A stretch of DNA of 64,000 bases. Source: Hyposmocoma kahamanoa (lineage: Eukaryota; Arthropoda; Insecta; Lepidoptera; Cosmopterigidae). Shown one piece after another: positions 10,160 to 20,137 of this stretch. Below the pieces are notes generated by a model, which ran no database searches, was not told the origin of the DNA, and was given only the letters and a program-made list of their open reading frames with translations. The DNA lies in NCBI RefSeq assembly GCF_003589595.1, contig NW_020653397.1:1845092-1909091 (forward strand), in the 5' to 3' direction. Numbering within the stretch: position 1 is the stretch's first letter; each line of letters opens with the position of its first letter. A program made the position numbers and the translations under genes.

Positions 10160-10245
10160 CTTTTCCATATCTGTAAAGGGCCCGAAACGTCGGTTTGTTT
10201 GAAAAAACAAATATACGCGATTTAAATCCGGAAAAATAGTTTCAT
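10160..10245 (+). repeat. Penelope-type terminal repeat, partial
   Basis: Contains 'ctgtaaagggcccgaaacgt', 'cggtttgtttgaaaaaacaa', 'atatacgcgatttaaatccg' and 'gaaaaatagtttcatttctt', matching 27,195-27,280 nearly base for base. No Penelope coding sequence is next to it. It directly follows the truncated mariner region. Confidence 0.85.
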
Positions 10246-10254
10246 TTCTTATTT

Positions 10255-10375
10255 AGACTTATTTAGTCGTGTCGTATCTGGAAATCAAGGCTAAAGCACT
10301 AAACAGAGACGATTGGCGATTACTCCACCGACAAGAGCCTAGCTCTTAAATGAGAAGAAGAAGAAGTTCTCCGTT
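10255..10375 (+). mobile_element. LINE ORF2 extreme C-terminus and tail
   Basis: The plus strand encodes VVSYLEIKAKALNRDDWRLL then HRQEPSS and a stop, the terminal segment of a LINE ORF2. The same family is seen at 19.2-19.56 kb (VSYQEIKVKALDRDD). The sequence ends in a (GAA)n tail at 10,351-10,364. Only about 28 codons remain. Clade not resolved. Confidence 0.7.
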
Positions 10376-10688
10376 TGGCTTTGGATACATATCAAAACAA
10401 AAGACACGAAAGCCTTCTTCATCAACATATCTGCCTTATTTCTGTATTTAGGCCTCAGTCAAAGATCTCCATAATGACCGGACTTGCGCTACTTTAAATA
10501 GGTCACGTTATTTATAATAGTTTTTATATCCTTCATCGTAATAGCGTTACCTTGACATATTTAAACTATAAACAAGAACCGACTAAGTAAAAAATAATAT
10601 AACTACGATGAAAAAGTTTCTAAAATCTCTCACAACAATGCCGATACCCAGTACAATGATAGGAGAATATCGACGCATCTATAACTTG

Positions 10689-10742
10689 GTCCGGAGCTCA
10701 GTTGGTAAGAGCAACAATACACGGTGAAGTATGATCGTGGCT
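10689..10742 (+). repeat. tRNA-like 5' half, probable SINE remnant
   Basis: Reads 'ggtccggagctcagttggta' then 'agagcaacaatacac', a good A-box region. The following sequence 'ggtgaagtatgatcgtggct' has no intact B box. Hence a SINE or tRNA pseudogene fragment, not a functional tRNA. Confidence 0.45.
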
Positions 10743-11023
10743 TTAAATATAATTAATCATAATAAAAATTGGTTGAGTTTTTAGACAATTATTTTTTCAA
10801 TAATAATATAACTACAGTTTAGTGAAAGAATGACGATCAGTATGCGATACTTAAATAAAGTTACCCATAACCATGGACGGAGTAAACTGTAATTATAATT
10901 CTTTAAATAACACGCGACGTCACGAGACTACGCTAAGTCATTATATAAATCACACGAAAATAATTTATTTCGAAAAATAAATAATAAACATGTTCAACAA
11001 GGTAATAAGCGATTTGTTTTCTT

Positions 11024-11064
11024 TTTTTTTAGTGATGGGATGAACAAGTCGTATGTGTCACAGC
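11024..11064 (-). repeat. family R, 3' tip
   Basis: Only the 3' tip is present, reading 'acgacttgttcatcccatca' on the minus strand followed by an A run. It matches the last 35 or so bases of the family. Confidence 0.55.
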
Positions 11065-11189
11065 CAAACGAAGAACTTGTGAGATAATAAATACTTTATT
11101 CACTAAAAGTATTGACAATAACAAAATGGCTTAATTTTTGTAGACAAAATATTAACAGAAATAAAAACTAATGCATCGTTATTCATATT

Positions 11190-11462
11190 AACTGGGTAGG
11201 TACCATTCTGATCTGTCCGAACGGTGACCATGCTGATCTGTCACGCAGAGGTTCCAAGTTCGATTTATTTGCATGACCCACATTTATTTACCTACATTTA
11301 ATATACTATAACATCTTAGTAAACGACATTTTTCAGCGAATAGATATCTTGTATTTCTCACGCGAGTTTGGAGGTAATTTGTGGTTGTCTATGCGTGTGT
11401 CCGAGGCACCCGCGATACAGGGTGTCCCTAGTGCGGGGCTATGAGTGTGTTATTATTATTAC
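11190..11462 (+). mobile_element. SINE family 1, diverged copy
   Basis: tRNA-like head degenerate ('ccgaacggtgaccatgctga', 'cacgcagaggttccaagttc') and body at about 11,365-11,450 ('gtggttgtctatgcgtgtgt', 'caccc-gcgatacagggtgtc', 'gtgcggggctatgagtgtgt'). The gap between head and body is longer than in the 14.2-kb copy, suggesting an insertion. It ends in a TTA run. Confidence 0.65.
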
Positions 11463-11616
11463 TCATATTTATGGCATTGTCATAGTAGTCTTAGATCTAT
11501 GTATATACATCATTTCTCGCCTTAGACTTATAGCACCCCGTTGGGATACTAAAATGTTAGACAGCGCATACTAGTTATTACATTATTATCACATGTACAT
11601 TGTTATATACTTAACA

Positions 11617-11790
11617 GCCTCAGTGGCCGAACGGTTACCACCCTGAACTGCCACGCAGAGGTTCCAGTTATGGCCTACATTTATTTTTCTCGTGAGTTTG
11701 GTTGTCTATGTGCATGTCCATGGTAGCCGCTATACCGGGTTTCTCTAGGGCAGGGCTATGATTGTGTGTGTAAGTGTTATATGTTATTAT
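11617..11790 (+). mobile_element. SINE family 1 copy
   Basis: Head 'gcctcagtggccgaacggtt' and 'ctgccacgcagaggttccag', with a decayed B box, then the family body ('ctcgtgagtttggttgtcta', 'ccgggtttctctagggcagg', 'gctatgattgtgtg'). Lies about 150 bp from the preceding member in the same orientation. Confidence 0.8.
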
Positions 11791-12001
11791 ATTATATAAT
11801 TTTTATTAACTGGAATTTTTGTCACATTTAACAACATAAAGATAGCTTAAATGGCAGACGCCACGTACGTTATTTTTAAAAATATATATGTTGTCCCTTC
11901 CCGAAACTTACTTTTAGAATTGTGTGAAATCACGATATGTTTGAGCTACGGCAAAAAAAGTCGTTAAAAAAAACAAAGATCGTAACAAGCACATAGAAAA
12001 A

Positions 12002-12112
12002 TTTGTAAGATCCGCGGGTTCGTTCCGTGGCTTACTTGACATAGAGTCTAGCATGATTTGCTAGAAAACGCTGTTTCAAGTCTAGCCGTATCGATCTTTG
12101 TATTAATAATTA
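12002..12112 (+). mobile_element. SINE family 3 copy
   Basis: Reads 'gttcgttccgtggcttactt' then 'gacatagagtctagcatgat', and closes with 'gctgtttcaagtctagccgt' and 'ctttgtattaataattac'. The element at 56.28-56.47 kb matches it on the opposite strand, including that terminal string. The B box is decayed here (GTTTCAAGTCT). Confidence 0.75.
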
Positions 12113-12117
12113 CGACA

Positions 12118-12930
12118 TTATTATTATTATTATGGTGGTTTATTAGGGCCTATGCATCCCCTCATCACTGCGACCATTGACTGATCTATTGTGATCACCA
12201 CCAATTACAGTGCAGAGGCAAAGACCAAGAACAGAAGGACTTTCCTGGCTCCGACAGAATTAATGTCCTCTGGTTGTGGCATGTGCCTTCCCAGTACGGA
12301 ACTTCGTACGCCCATCAAGGGGTAGCATTGGGTGAGCAGATGAACAGGAGTTTCATCCGCCTTGTGGCAGAACCTACATTCTCTATTCTCTCTCTCCCTG
12401 CCCAATATTTGTCATGTGCTTGTTTAAGCCACAATGCCCTGTAAAGGCTCTAGTTAGCATTCTTATGCCATTCCCGTCCAATGACAGAGCTTGTAGGCAG
12501 ATATCAGGGCTTTTGAATGTTCTGTAGCCACACTTCTCGGGAGAGGTGTGTGGTCTCATTTAGTAGAGTGAGCTTTGCCAGGCTGTATGCTATCCCTATG
12601 AATGGTTCGGGACCAATAAAGGTTTTCCTAGTACCAGCCTTTGCCAGTTCATCCGCTGACTCATTACCCTCGATGTCAGAGTGACCTGGAAACCAGCGTA
12701 GTACCACTGTATTACTTTCCCCGAGAGTATTCAGCATATTTACACAGTTCTCAACAATCCTTGATGTGTGGGTGACCGAGGCTAGTGCATGTAGAGCCGC
12801 TTGACTATCTGAGTTCATGTAAATATGCTCGTCAACATAGCCTCTCTTCAGGGTCAAATCCGCACAAGTAATTATGGCGTACACTTCGGCCTGAAAGATA
12901 AAGGAGTGTTGTCCCATATTCAGCTTGAAT
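12118..12930 (-). mobile_element. I-group LINE 3' half with RNase H domain
   Basis: The minus strand carries the end of a non-LTR retrotransposon ORF2. From 12,917 down to 12,504 lies most of an RNase H domain: the catalytic glutamate in FQAEVYAIITCADL, the aspartate in IYMNSDSQAALHAL, and the C-terminal WFPGHSDIEGNESADELAKA. The first RNase H aspartate is lost with the 5' truncation at about 12,930. A shifted frame then gives GHCGLNKHMTNIGQGEREN, the cysteine motif CRFCHKADETPVHLLTQC and a C-terminus ending near 12,205. The (TAA)n tail is at 12,118-12,133. RNase H plus a TAA tail points to the I/LOA/R1 group. A related shorter copy lies at 4.0-4.3 kb. Confidence 0.88.
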
Positions 12931-12946
12931 TACAACATACAAGTAG

Positions 12947-12980
12947 AGTAATTTCACAAAAAAATAATTGAATATCAAGT
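12947..12980. repeat. short repeat shared with 60,031-60,067
   Basis: 'agtagagtaatttcacaaaa' followed by 'aaataattgaatat' recurs at about 60,031-60,067 next to a SINE family 3 remnant. Origin unknown. Confidence 0.5.
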
Positions 12981-13472
12981 GATAAAACGTCCTGACTTTC
13001 GAATAATAATATAATTTATTCATTTTCTACCACTACACAATTATTATTAATTATGTAATAAAAAAACCTATAGACAAGTGGTATCATTATTCAACCGTAT
13101 TTGTGAGGGAGATAAGCATTAAAAATGGCTGCATTTACAGGTTACCAGTCCCCATTTCAGTTTGTAAAAATAAAACAGACAAAAGGGAACTAAAAATTTC
13201 AAATTGTAATCACCGTAAGTCTCGCAACAATGGTGTCTGCTCACAAATCGATGACGCCAAATCCAATTTCATGGGTGAAACCAAACGTATTACACAAACG
13301 TTCGCGGGTACTATGAATTTCCCCGCCAAAATACCAAAAGAATGGCGCTGAGTGTTATTTCCCGCTAAAACTGACGCCATGATGGTTTTTGCTACATGGC
13401 TACTGTTAGAAGATTCGTGAAATATCATTGATTTGAAATACAATTAATATTATTGTAGATAGGTCAGTTGGT

Positions 13473-13712
13473 TTTTTTTATGATACCAAGTGAAGGGACG
13501 TACAATTTGTGCGCCTAGTGTTAAGCGACACGCCTGTTCATAACAGTTGCAGTGCCACTCAGATCTTTAAATCGTAAAGATCCGAGGAACATTGCCTCTG
13601 CGCCTGTCACCCTGAGACATAAGTTGATAAGTGTCATGTGTCTGTAAGTTCACCAGGACCGTTCTGTTAGTTGACAGTACCTGGACGAACTCTTACACAA
13701 GGTCATCAAGTT
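13473..13712 (-). repeat. family R, near full length, minus strand
   Basis: Minus-strand copy. On the plus strand it begins 'atgataccaagtgaagggac' and continues through 'gacacgcctgttcataacag', 'accctgagacataagttgat' and 'cctggacgaactcttacaca'. The 'tctgccgccaagcag' segment is deleted. Confidence 0.85.
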
Positions 13713-14232
13713 TACTATAGTAGCCTAAATTGATGTTAATTAGAAAGTTACAACAAAATCTTGCAAATTCCTCACTGTAAGTTAATTGTGTCAATATTAC
13801 ATTGTTTATCTAATAAGAGATTAATAAAAATCAAGTCAGAGATCATCTAGTAGTGGTTTTAGAATACATAGCGCCATCGCGGCGTTTGACAGCTGTCATA
13901 GCAGCCAGAGATAGCCTCTGCGACACCTTTTTAAAAATAATATCTTTTTTTAAACAATTTTTTACGACCTTGTGGTAGAGTGGTGTGGAGTGATTTTAGT
14001 CGTCAGCTATACGCATACATTAAAAAGGAAAATAACTAATATCAAGTACTTTTTAAATCTGCAACCTTAACATTAATATCAAGTGATATATCGAGAATAG
14101 AAAACGATTGTCAACGAAAATTCACACATATTTGTATGGTCTCATATTCACATATTTATACTACGCTTGCCTTGAAAATATATAAACCTTTGGAGCGTGT
14201 TTGTAAAGAAAATGTATAAATAAATAAATAAT
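13713..14232. other. non-coding stretch, nothing recognised
   Basis: AT-rich with no open frame of note. A small 'gcgccatcgcggcgtttgac' patch at 13,871-13,890 could be part of an unrecognised repeat. Confidence 0.45.
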
Positions 14233-14440
14233 ACTAACGCACACACTCAACATAGCCCCGCACTAGGGAAACCCTGTGTCGCGGGTGCCATGGACATACA
14301 ATTAGACAATCACAAATTACACCCAAACTCACGAGATAAATAAATGTAGGCCATTCAAATATTTCTGGCCGGCCCGGGAATCGAACCTGGGACCTCTGCG
14401 TGGCAATCCGGCATGGTAACCGTTCGGCCACGGAGGCAAG
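14233..14440 (-). mobile_element. SINE family 1, full length
   Basis: Complete minus-strand element of about 208 bp. The tRNA-like head at 14,370-14,438 has an A box ('gcctccgtggccgaacggtt') and a B box ('aggttcgattcccgg'). The body reads 'ctcgtgagtttgggtgtaat', 'tggcacccgcgacacagggt', 'ttccctagtgcggggctatg', and the 3' end is a TTTA-type tail. This and the copy at 56.9 kb define the family. Confidence 0.9.
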
Positions 14441-14582
14441 TTAACAATATATAAATATATAAACATTTGGACGCCCTACATTTTACACATTTCTATCTGG
14501 TTTGCTTGGAAATTATATTAGCGTACATATTATATTAATACGTATATCTAGACAATTGTACTCCATACTCGATCGAGTCTAA

Positions 14583-14745
14583 GGGTCGTATTCTAGAACT
14601 CTACTCAATTCAAGTCAGGATTTGAGTATGGTTTAAAGCACTCGAAATCATACTCAAGTCCCTTCCATTAGGGTCGTATTTCCAGTGCTTGTGTTTCCAG
14701 TGCAAACCTGACTTGAGCATTGAGTAGAGTTCTAGAATACGACCC
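14583..14745. mobile_element. Harbinger-like MITE with TAA duplication
   Basis: 163-bp non-coding element. Its left end reads 'gggtcgtattctagaactct' then 'actcaa', and the right end is the reverse complement, 'ttgagtagagttctagaata' then 'cgaccc'. With a short mismatch the inverted repeat extends to about 39 bp. The flanks are TAA on both sides (14,580-14,582 and 14,746-14,748). A 3-bp TAA/TWA duplication with G-rich ends is the mark of PIF/Harbinger (Tourist-like) MITEs. An internal copy of the end motif ('gggtcgtattt') lies near 14,671. Confidence 0.9.
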
Positions 14746-14942
14746 TAAGTCGCTATTACTTTAAAAAAGCTAATAATAATAACTATTTCACGCAAGCATA
14801 ATGCGGATCGAGGACTTCACACACATAAACTTGCTTTGTAGATATGTTCCTGTTTTTTGACGATGTTTCTCTTCATCGAAAAGCTCATGGTGAATTTAAA
14901 AATAATTATCGTATTTAAATTTTAGTATAACTCAATAGGTTC

Positions 14943-15010
14943 AAGCCCGGATTCAAAACCCACGAGCCTCTGCTCAAGAGGCGGTAGGTAAAACAATCAG
15001 GCTAACACAG
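14943..15010 (-). repeat. tRNA-related SINE fragment
   Basis: On the minus strand it reads 'cgcctcttgagcagaggctc' and 'gtgggttttgaatccgggct', with a B-box-like GGTTTTGAATCC. A weak A box lies upstream in 'gttagcctgattg'. Only the head is visible. Confidence 0.45.
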
Positions 15011-15100
15011 CTTTAAAGAAGTTGGACGAATAAAAATGAATAGCGCAATAACCTACACAATCGCAAAATTATTCTCCTTCTCATACCTAATTTAAAAACA

Positions 15101-15370
15101 AAAATAAACCAACTTCAAAACTTTGTGGAATATGATTAATGGAAAGCGGTTGAAATCCAATAAACCTGATTTAGGGTAAAACCGGGATAGATGCCGCAGT
15201 GGGATAGGTGCCTCGTTTTCAAAAAACCTAACTTCACCAAATCGCAACAAAGAATAATTAGTTTAAATAAGGAGTGTAGACACCACTCATGAAAGTTCCT
15301 GCAGGGCTTCGAAGAAAAAAATACAGTCGCAAAGACAACCTCCTTATTTTTTCTGAAGTCGTTTAAAAAC
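15101..15370. mobile_element. MITE, ACCGACTTC family
   Basis: Left end 'aaaataaaccaacttcaaaa' and right end 'tttttctgaagtcgtttaaa' form an imperfect inverted repeat like that of the element at 2,122-2,384. 'caacctccttatttt' just inside the right end is the family's subterminal signature. No open frame. Confidence 0.6.
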
Positions 15371-15372
15371 GT

Positions 15373-17010
15373 ACTGTATTTCTATTAATATAAATAAGAT
15401 TATTAAGAAACCTGCATTGACGAGAAATCATAAGCTTCACATTCTGCTTTCTATATTTACCGCACGTCTTAACCACACCTGTTTTCATTCTCCGACTTTC
15501 CACATGCTACAGGCAAATTTGAATAATACACAATGTAATCCCACACAAATTACCGCTGCGGCAATATCATACCGATAATCGTAGATACGTCGCGATACAT
15601 GCCTCACAAATAGTGTCCTCCGCCTCATTTCAATACCTATTGTCAGTGAACGCGCTTTCAGAATGCACTAACTCCTCCTTCCAATACGACACCATCCGTC
15701 ATTTTCAAACCAAACCTACATGACACACAATCAAGTTTGAAAACGTCACATGTCGCGTCTGAGCGTTGAGAGTTTCGAACGCTCCTAATAGATTTCCGAA
15801 CGTTGACAAACGAATGATGACCAATTGGCGATGGATTCTTTTTTCAAATTTCGAAATTTGAAAGAAGAAGGATGGCTGTCAGTGTTGAATGAGACTTGAA
15901 GGGGTGTTGACGTATCGCGTCGGATCTAGATCCGAGACACAAGTTAATTGTTAGGTGGAGGATGCGTAGGCGCTTAATGATGGAGACCATTGTAATATGA
16001 CAGTTGAAAGTAAAATGTTTTGAGACCTATGACCGGAGATTAAGATATATAATGAGACATTAGAATTTCAGTCGCATACCCTTTACGAATAATTAAATTT
16101 TGTTAACTTCACACTTATAAGTACAATTTTCTTCAATGCATTCATTATAAAACACTGTTTATTTAAAAAAGTAATATTCTTACGAGTTTTACTATTACAT
16201 TTTATTTTCACAGCTTGGGTAAAGTGAGCAATTGAATGCGATTAGAATGCAAATAAATGCAATGTGTATGCAACATTTCGTAACAGAAACAAAGTTGCTT
16301 GGTAAAAAGGGAAAACTGATAACATTACGTAGTAACAATAAGGAATCATTTTTACGATAATGGGGAAATTATTCTTCCAACTAGACTATATTCCTTGAAA
16401 AGGGAATATAGTCTAGTCTAAGAATCATTGCGTCGCTTAGTGGGAAACATAAAGTTAACAGTTTTAACAACAACGGCTGTAAAAAAACTTCAAACTTGCA
16501 CAAAACTTTCTCTAGTAGTAAAATAAATCAAACATCGACCTATATATTTGTAACAACATGCAACATTCTCTTAATTTGATAAACAAGAAGCAACAATATT
16601 GTCGCAGGGAAGCAGTGGGCGAGGACTGGGAGAAGTGCCGTGAGAATCAGCTATGCGTGGGTGGTGATGGATGGATGGGCAGTGTTGATTCGGGTGGAAT
16701 ATGGAGGTGGATGGAGACAATGGGATATTTCGGCTGGTTGGGTGATAAAATAGTAATTTGCGTTTGGGGGATTGATTGCTTTTGAGAGCCCTACTGACGA
16801 TAAAAGAGGACAAACCCACCTCTAATAGTACGCTTATATTTAGTATTGTTAAATATTTTACGCCTTGAACAGGAAATTTGTTCACATCACATGACGTTTT
16901 TGTACTCTGTCAGATCCTCTAAGTTTCTGTCTGAATCATTGCTCATCTATTCTGCATCAGATACTAAGATTTCATAAACACGAGGAGGTTAGGTTATGTG
17001 AGGAGCTCAC
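15373..17010. other. probable intron downstream of the exon
   Basis: Non-coding and largely unique. It includes a near-perfect palindrome centred at 15,852 ('ttcaaatttcgaaatttgaa') and a strong hairpin at 16,380-16,417. A purine-rich patch at 16,605-16,740 opens frames on both strands (75 codons plus, 104 codons minus). Its composition, not a motif, explains them. Confidence 0.5.
16380..16417. repeat. 15-bp-arm inverted repeat
   Basis: Perfect arms 'actagactatattcc' and 'ggaatatagtctagt' separated by the 8-base loop 'ttgaaaag'. Pairing resumes beyond the arms with small bulges (attctt / aagaat). It could be the remains of a small foldback element. Confidence 0.8.
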
Positions 17011-17137
17011 CTGGATCAGTCGCATCGAGGGTCTGCGGCGGGGGCTGGCTGAGGGGGCCGGGGGTGCCGCCGGAGCCGGGCGAGCGCACGTCGTCGTTCA
17101 CCGCGCCGCCGTACGACAGCGACGACGACGGCGGTCT
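17011..17137 (-). CDS. single internal exon of an unidentified gene
   Basis: A GC-rich 127-bp block in AT-rich surroundings. On the minus strand it is preceded by a branch-like cttaac and a T-rich tract ending 'tctgttgtcaacag', and followed by the donor CAG/gtgagc. Only one frame is open across it: 42 codons plus one base (phase 0 in, phase 1 out), starting RPPSSSLSYGG, continuing AVNDDVRSPGSGGTPG and ending PLSQPPPQTLDATDP. The peptide is rich in Pro, Ser and Gly and looks like a disordered linker, as found in transcription or RNA-binding factors, but I do not recognise the protein. The other two frames have stops. No neighbouring exon was found, which implies long introns. An acceptor two bases further in is possible. 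Confidence 0.75.
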
Positions 17138-17929
17138 CTGTTGACAACAGAACACCAGATTGTTAAGTTATGCTCGCCTGGTAATTTTTGTATGAGAAAT
17201 TTTGATGACAATTGGGCCAATTTTTAATTTCACTTTCAGGCGACACCCCCTCAAAATGTGGAATCGTTTTTTATGATGAGTTCCGATTTCGTCTTACCAT
17301 ATTTTAATGTTTTATCCAGACGTCCGATGATGTCCCTCTTTCTTGTTTTCCTCTATAAGAACCACATGAAGAATATACACACTGTCTTATTGTACTGTTT
17401 TTATCAAGTCTAATGTTATATCTAATCAATTTGCAAGTCCCATTTACAAAATATATTCTACTATTATTTTACAAATCGACACAATTTCCAAATTAACTCA
17501 AAATATTATAAATTTTCAAATTGAATCTGGACACCCAATTGGTGTAGCAAGGGACCTGTTTAGGCCCTGTGGCCTCCTCCTATGAGCAGCGCGGATTCCA
17601 TCACACCAGTCCAGAATCCCGAAGTGCTCAAATACTCCGACTTCAGCCAGTGCAGTCTTGTGCCTTTTGCGATACAAACGTTGGTTTCCTGGAAGCCACA
17701 GGCTTGTAGCTAAGAAGCTTACAGGTTGCCTCGTTGACGTCTCCGATGCCCAAAAGACTGGTTTGCACCAAAGTATAAACTTAACTATCCAAATTGAAAA
17801 CATTACCAGCTTCCAGGAGCACGCAGCCCTAGTGCGCGAACCTATTTTTTTATCTGTTCTTCAATATTTAGAACCCTTGTTATTGAGCACTACAAAGTAA
17901 AAGTAGGATTAAATTATATGGATAAAATT
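17138..17929. other. probable intron upstream of the exon
   Basis: No feature recognised at 17,138-17,515. From 17,516 to 17,803 the minus strand has an open frame of 95 codons (containing LAEVGVFEHFGILDWCDGIR) with coding-like composition, directly downstream of the LINE relic at 17,930. It may be a piece of another retroelement, but I cannot place it. Confidence 0.4.
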
Positions 17930-18245
17930 GGTTCCCCGCGAAAAGGTGCCCAAGATGCTATGCGCTGGGCAAGGTAGCTGACTCTTGGGTTTCCCAGACA
18001 ATCTATTATTTTTTGGATAAAATTTAGGGGCACTGGGACCGCACGGGAAAAGGGTTTCGACACTAAAGTCTGTAAATAAGCAGTCGAAGCCGAGGTCCTG
18101 GTACTAATTACGTTTTATTCTTTCCGCCAACTCAGCTGCGGAGCCAGTCCTTTTGCTGGTATGCTGGAGATGGGATGGAGCAAGCGTGTCAGAACATGTG
18201 GCATCCCACACCAGTGCCCGGCCCATACTCCAAGGGATGAGAGTC
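17930..18245 (-). mobile_element. LINE C-terminal relic (ATC-DTLAPSH type)
   Basis: The minus strand from 18,243 encodes MTLIPWSMGRALVWDATCSD then TLAPSHLQ, later YQDLGFDCLFTDFSVETLF and near the end HSILGTFSRGT. This is the order of a C-terminal region found in a widespread group of reverse-transcriptase elements. The same family, on the plus strand, is at 55.0 kb (MTLVPLERRRCLLCDATC). One in-frame stop lies between the two main parts, and the rest of the ORF is absent. The clade name is uncertain. Confidence 0.7.
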
Positions 18246-19195
18246 ATTAGGTCCGAGCGTTAAGTTGTTAAGTGAAACATAATCTTCACATTGTAATAAC
18301 CTAAAATCCAAACCGATACAGAACAATTGAGCCCATAATCATAATACAACATTTGCCGTATGAAATTACGAAATGGCATAGGCGGTGTGCTCAAAAATAA
18401 CTGTTCTATTCGAGCGGCGGTGTTTGGTGATCGCTAATGAGCCGGCGCGCACGCCAATCCGCCATTACTTGCGCAGGCGCACCACCTGCCATGGCGCGTA
18501 GAATCGCGAAAATCAGCAAGTCAAAATGGTCAATTGCGTAATTGTAAACATATAAGGTACGCACACTGACATATATTCACATGTCTCTATTTACACTCAA
18601 GATTTCTATTGATCGATAATGGAAAGGTGAAGGTGGAATTGAATCATGCGAATCCGTCGCACACTCTCCGTGATTATATCCTGTACACTATCCGCTTAAG
18701 GAGTCACCAAACTTATTAACGCGAAATCGTCTTGATGCAATCGTGTTTAACCACACCTTGACACATTAAGCCGATTCACCGTTGACGCGGCCGTTCGCGC
18801 ACCGTCGCACCAGTTGTTTCTAAACCAGGATCAGCTGTCGTCATGCGTATGGACTCGATCGGAAATTCGCAGGAAACAGATTCAGTGCCGACCTGGGTCG
18901 AGCACGTACGTACGAACCGGTGCGAAACGCAGGACGTCTTTTTCGCTCTTACACGATTCTGCGTCAATAAGAGTGATAACTCCCATAATCGGCTATGTTC
19001 AGATCTGAATCAGAGAGACGACCCTCCACAAAGGCAAACCTGCTGATCACCGTTTTTTAAAGCTGTACTGTAGAATATCTTTGAAGTTACAATGAGAGAA
19101 CTTAACCTACTGCTCTTAAAATGTGCAATAAGCAAGTTTTATGAAGCCTGTCGCGCGAAATGGCCCAACTCGGGAAATCTGATGCGCTCAAATTA
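18246..19195. other. unique sequence with CpG-rich patches
   Basis: No gene recognised. Two CpG-rich patches stand out: 18,410-18,530 ('gagccggcgcgcacgccaat', 'gcgcaggcgcaccacctgcc') and 18,775-18,960. Short open frames occur in several registers in the second patch, but none has splice signals or motifs I trust. Candidate regulatory DNA by composition only. Confidence 0.35.
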
Positions 19196-19199
19196 GATC

Positions 19200-19560
19200 A
19201 TTAGGACCCAACGGTGCGTTTGCGCACTCTTCCGCAATACTTTCGAAGTAATGTTCGAACTAGTATATCTTTTTCCTTCAAAAGAAATCTTTAAAGACGC
19301 CATTATAAGATGCTCAATTATCGTAAGGATGTAATAATAGAGAACCGCAGGAGAAATATGTTTGGGCATCTGTTGCGACAAGATAGTTTTCTTAGAAACA
19401 TTATAGTAGGGAAGATCGAAGGAAAGAGAGGCAAAGGATAACCAAGACGAAGCTATTTCTATCAGATAAGGAAAAACGTTTATATCGTGTCTTATCAGGA
19501 AATCAAAGTTAAAGCGCTGGACAGAGATGATCCACCGATAAGATCCTAGTTCCTAAATAA
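19200..19560 (+). mobile_element. LINE ORF2 C-terminal relic
   Basis: The plus strand encodes RRNMFGHLLRQDSFLRNIIV then GKIEGKRGKG, a stop, and PRRSYFYQIRKNVYIVSYQE then IKVKALDRDD. This is a common C-terminal segment of insect LINE ORF2 proteins, and the last part matches the relic at 10.26 kb. It is followed at once by a family R copy at 19,567. Confidence 0.75.
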
Positions 19561-19566
19561 GATCTA

Positions 19567-19803
19567 GTGACCTACATCGGTGGCACAGCGGCCCTGGATT
19601 TCATTTCAAGTCCTACCAATTTAAGAAAATCTGGTAAGATTACAAGCACATGGAACTTGTTGACTTGGGTGACAGGTGCAGTGTCAGTGCTACTCAGATC
19701 TTTTCGACTTAAAACTCAGTTACACTGTAACTGCTATGGACAGGCTTACCGCTTAACACCAGTTTCATGAACAATCGTCCCGTTACTTGGCATTATTAAA
19801 AAA
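19567..19803 (+). repeat. family R, diverged copy
   Basis: Starts in the 5' part in altered form and continues with 'agattacaagcacatggaac', 'ttgttgacttgggtgacagg', 'tgctactcagatcttttcga' and the end 'cgtcccgttacttggcatta'. More diverged than most copies. Confidence 0.7.
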
Positions 19804-19831
19804 AGAAACATTTCTTTTTTAAATTGCTTGG

Positions 19832-19905
19832 CACAGCATTGGTCACAATCTCACCTGATGTTAAACGACGATGTGACTGACGATGGTACGCATTTGCCTA
19901 AAAAA
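19832..19905 (+). repeat. dispersed repeat, CTCACCTGATG family
   Basis: 'ggtcacaatctcacctgatg' followed by 'ttaaacgacgatgtgactga' matches the start of a longer copy at 29,062. I recognise this wording as a high-copy lepidopteran repeat from general knowledge; the parent element is not determined here. Confidence 0.6.
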
Positions 19906-20137
19906 CGGCTTTGTTGGGGCTACCCAAATAGTACTTTTCGGGAAACACACGGCCCCCGGATTTCATTTTTGTGGCTCCGACTGCGTCCAGATTGTTCTCC
20001 CGATACATTTGAACCGTTAGTGTGCAAATTCATTCGTAAGGCAGATTTCACTGAGAAGAATGAGTAAGATACTCCAGAGGTTGCTCTTTGTAAATAAACA
20101 TTTGTATATATTAATATCATTTACAATATCTATTTAA

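Larger units (their letters stand above)
10376..11189. other. non-coding stretch with two tiny repeat pieces
   Basis: No gene recognised. It includes a tRNA-like A-box piece at 10,689-10,742 and a family R tip at 11,024-11,064, listed separately. The remainder is AT-rich and unassigned. Confidence 0.5.

Noticed and set aside
14370..14438. Functional tRNA gene (also considered at 6.9, 20.1, 26.5, 53.7, 56.3 and 57.1 kb)
   Set aside because: A and B boxes are good, but the ends do not pair as an acceptor stem and several copies continue into SINE bodies that recur elsewhere.
16558..16885. Open frames on both strands near the exon
   Set aside because: They follow a purine/pyrimidine-biased tract. 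No splice sites, and the encoded sequences are low in complexity.
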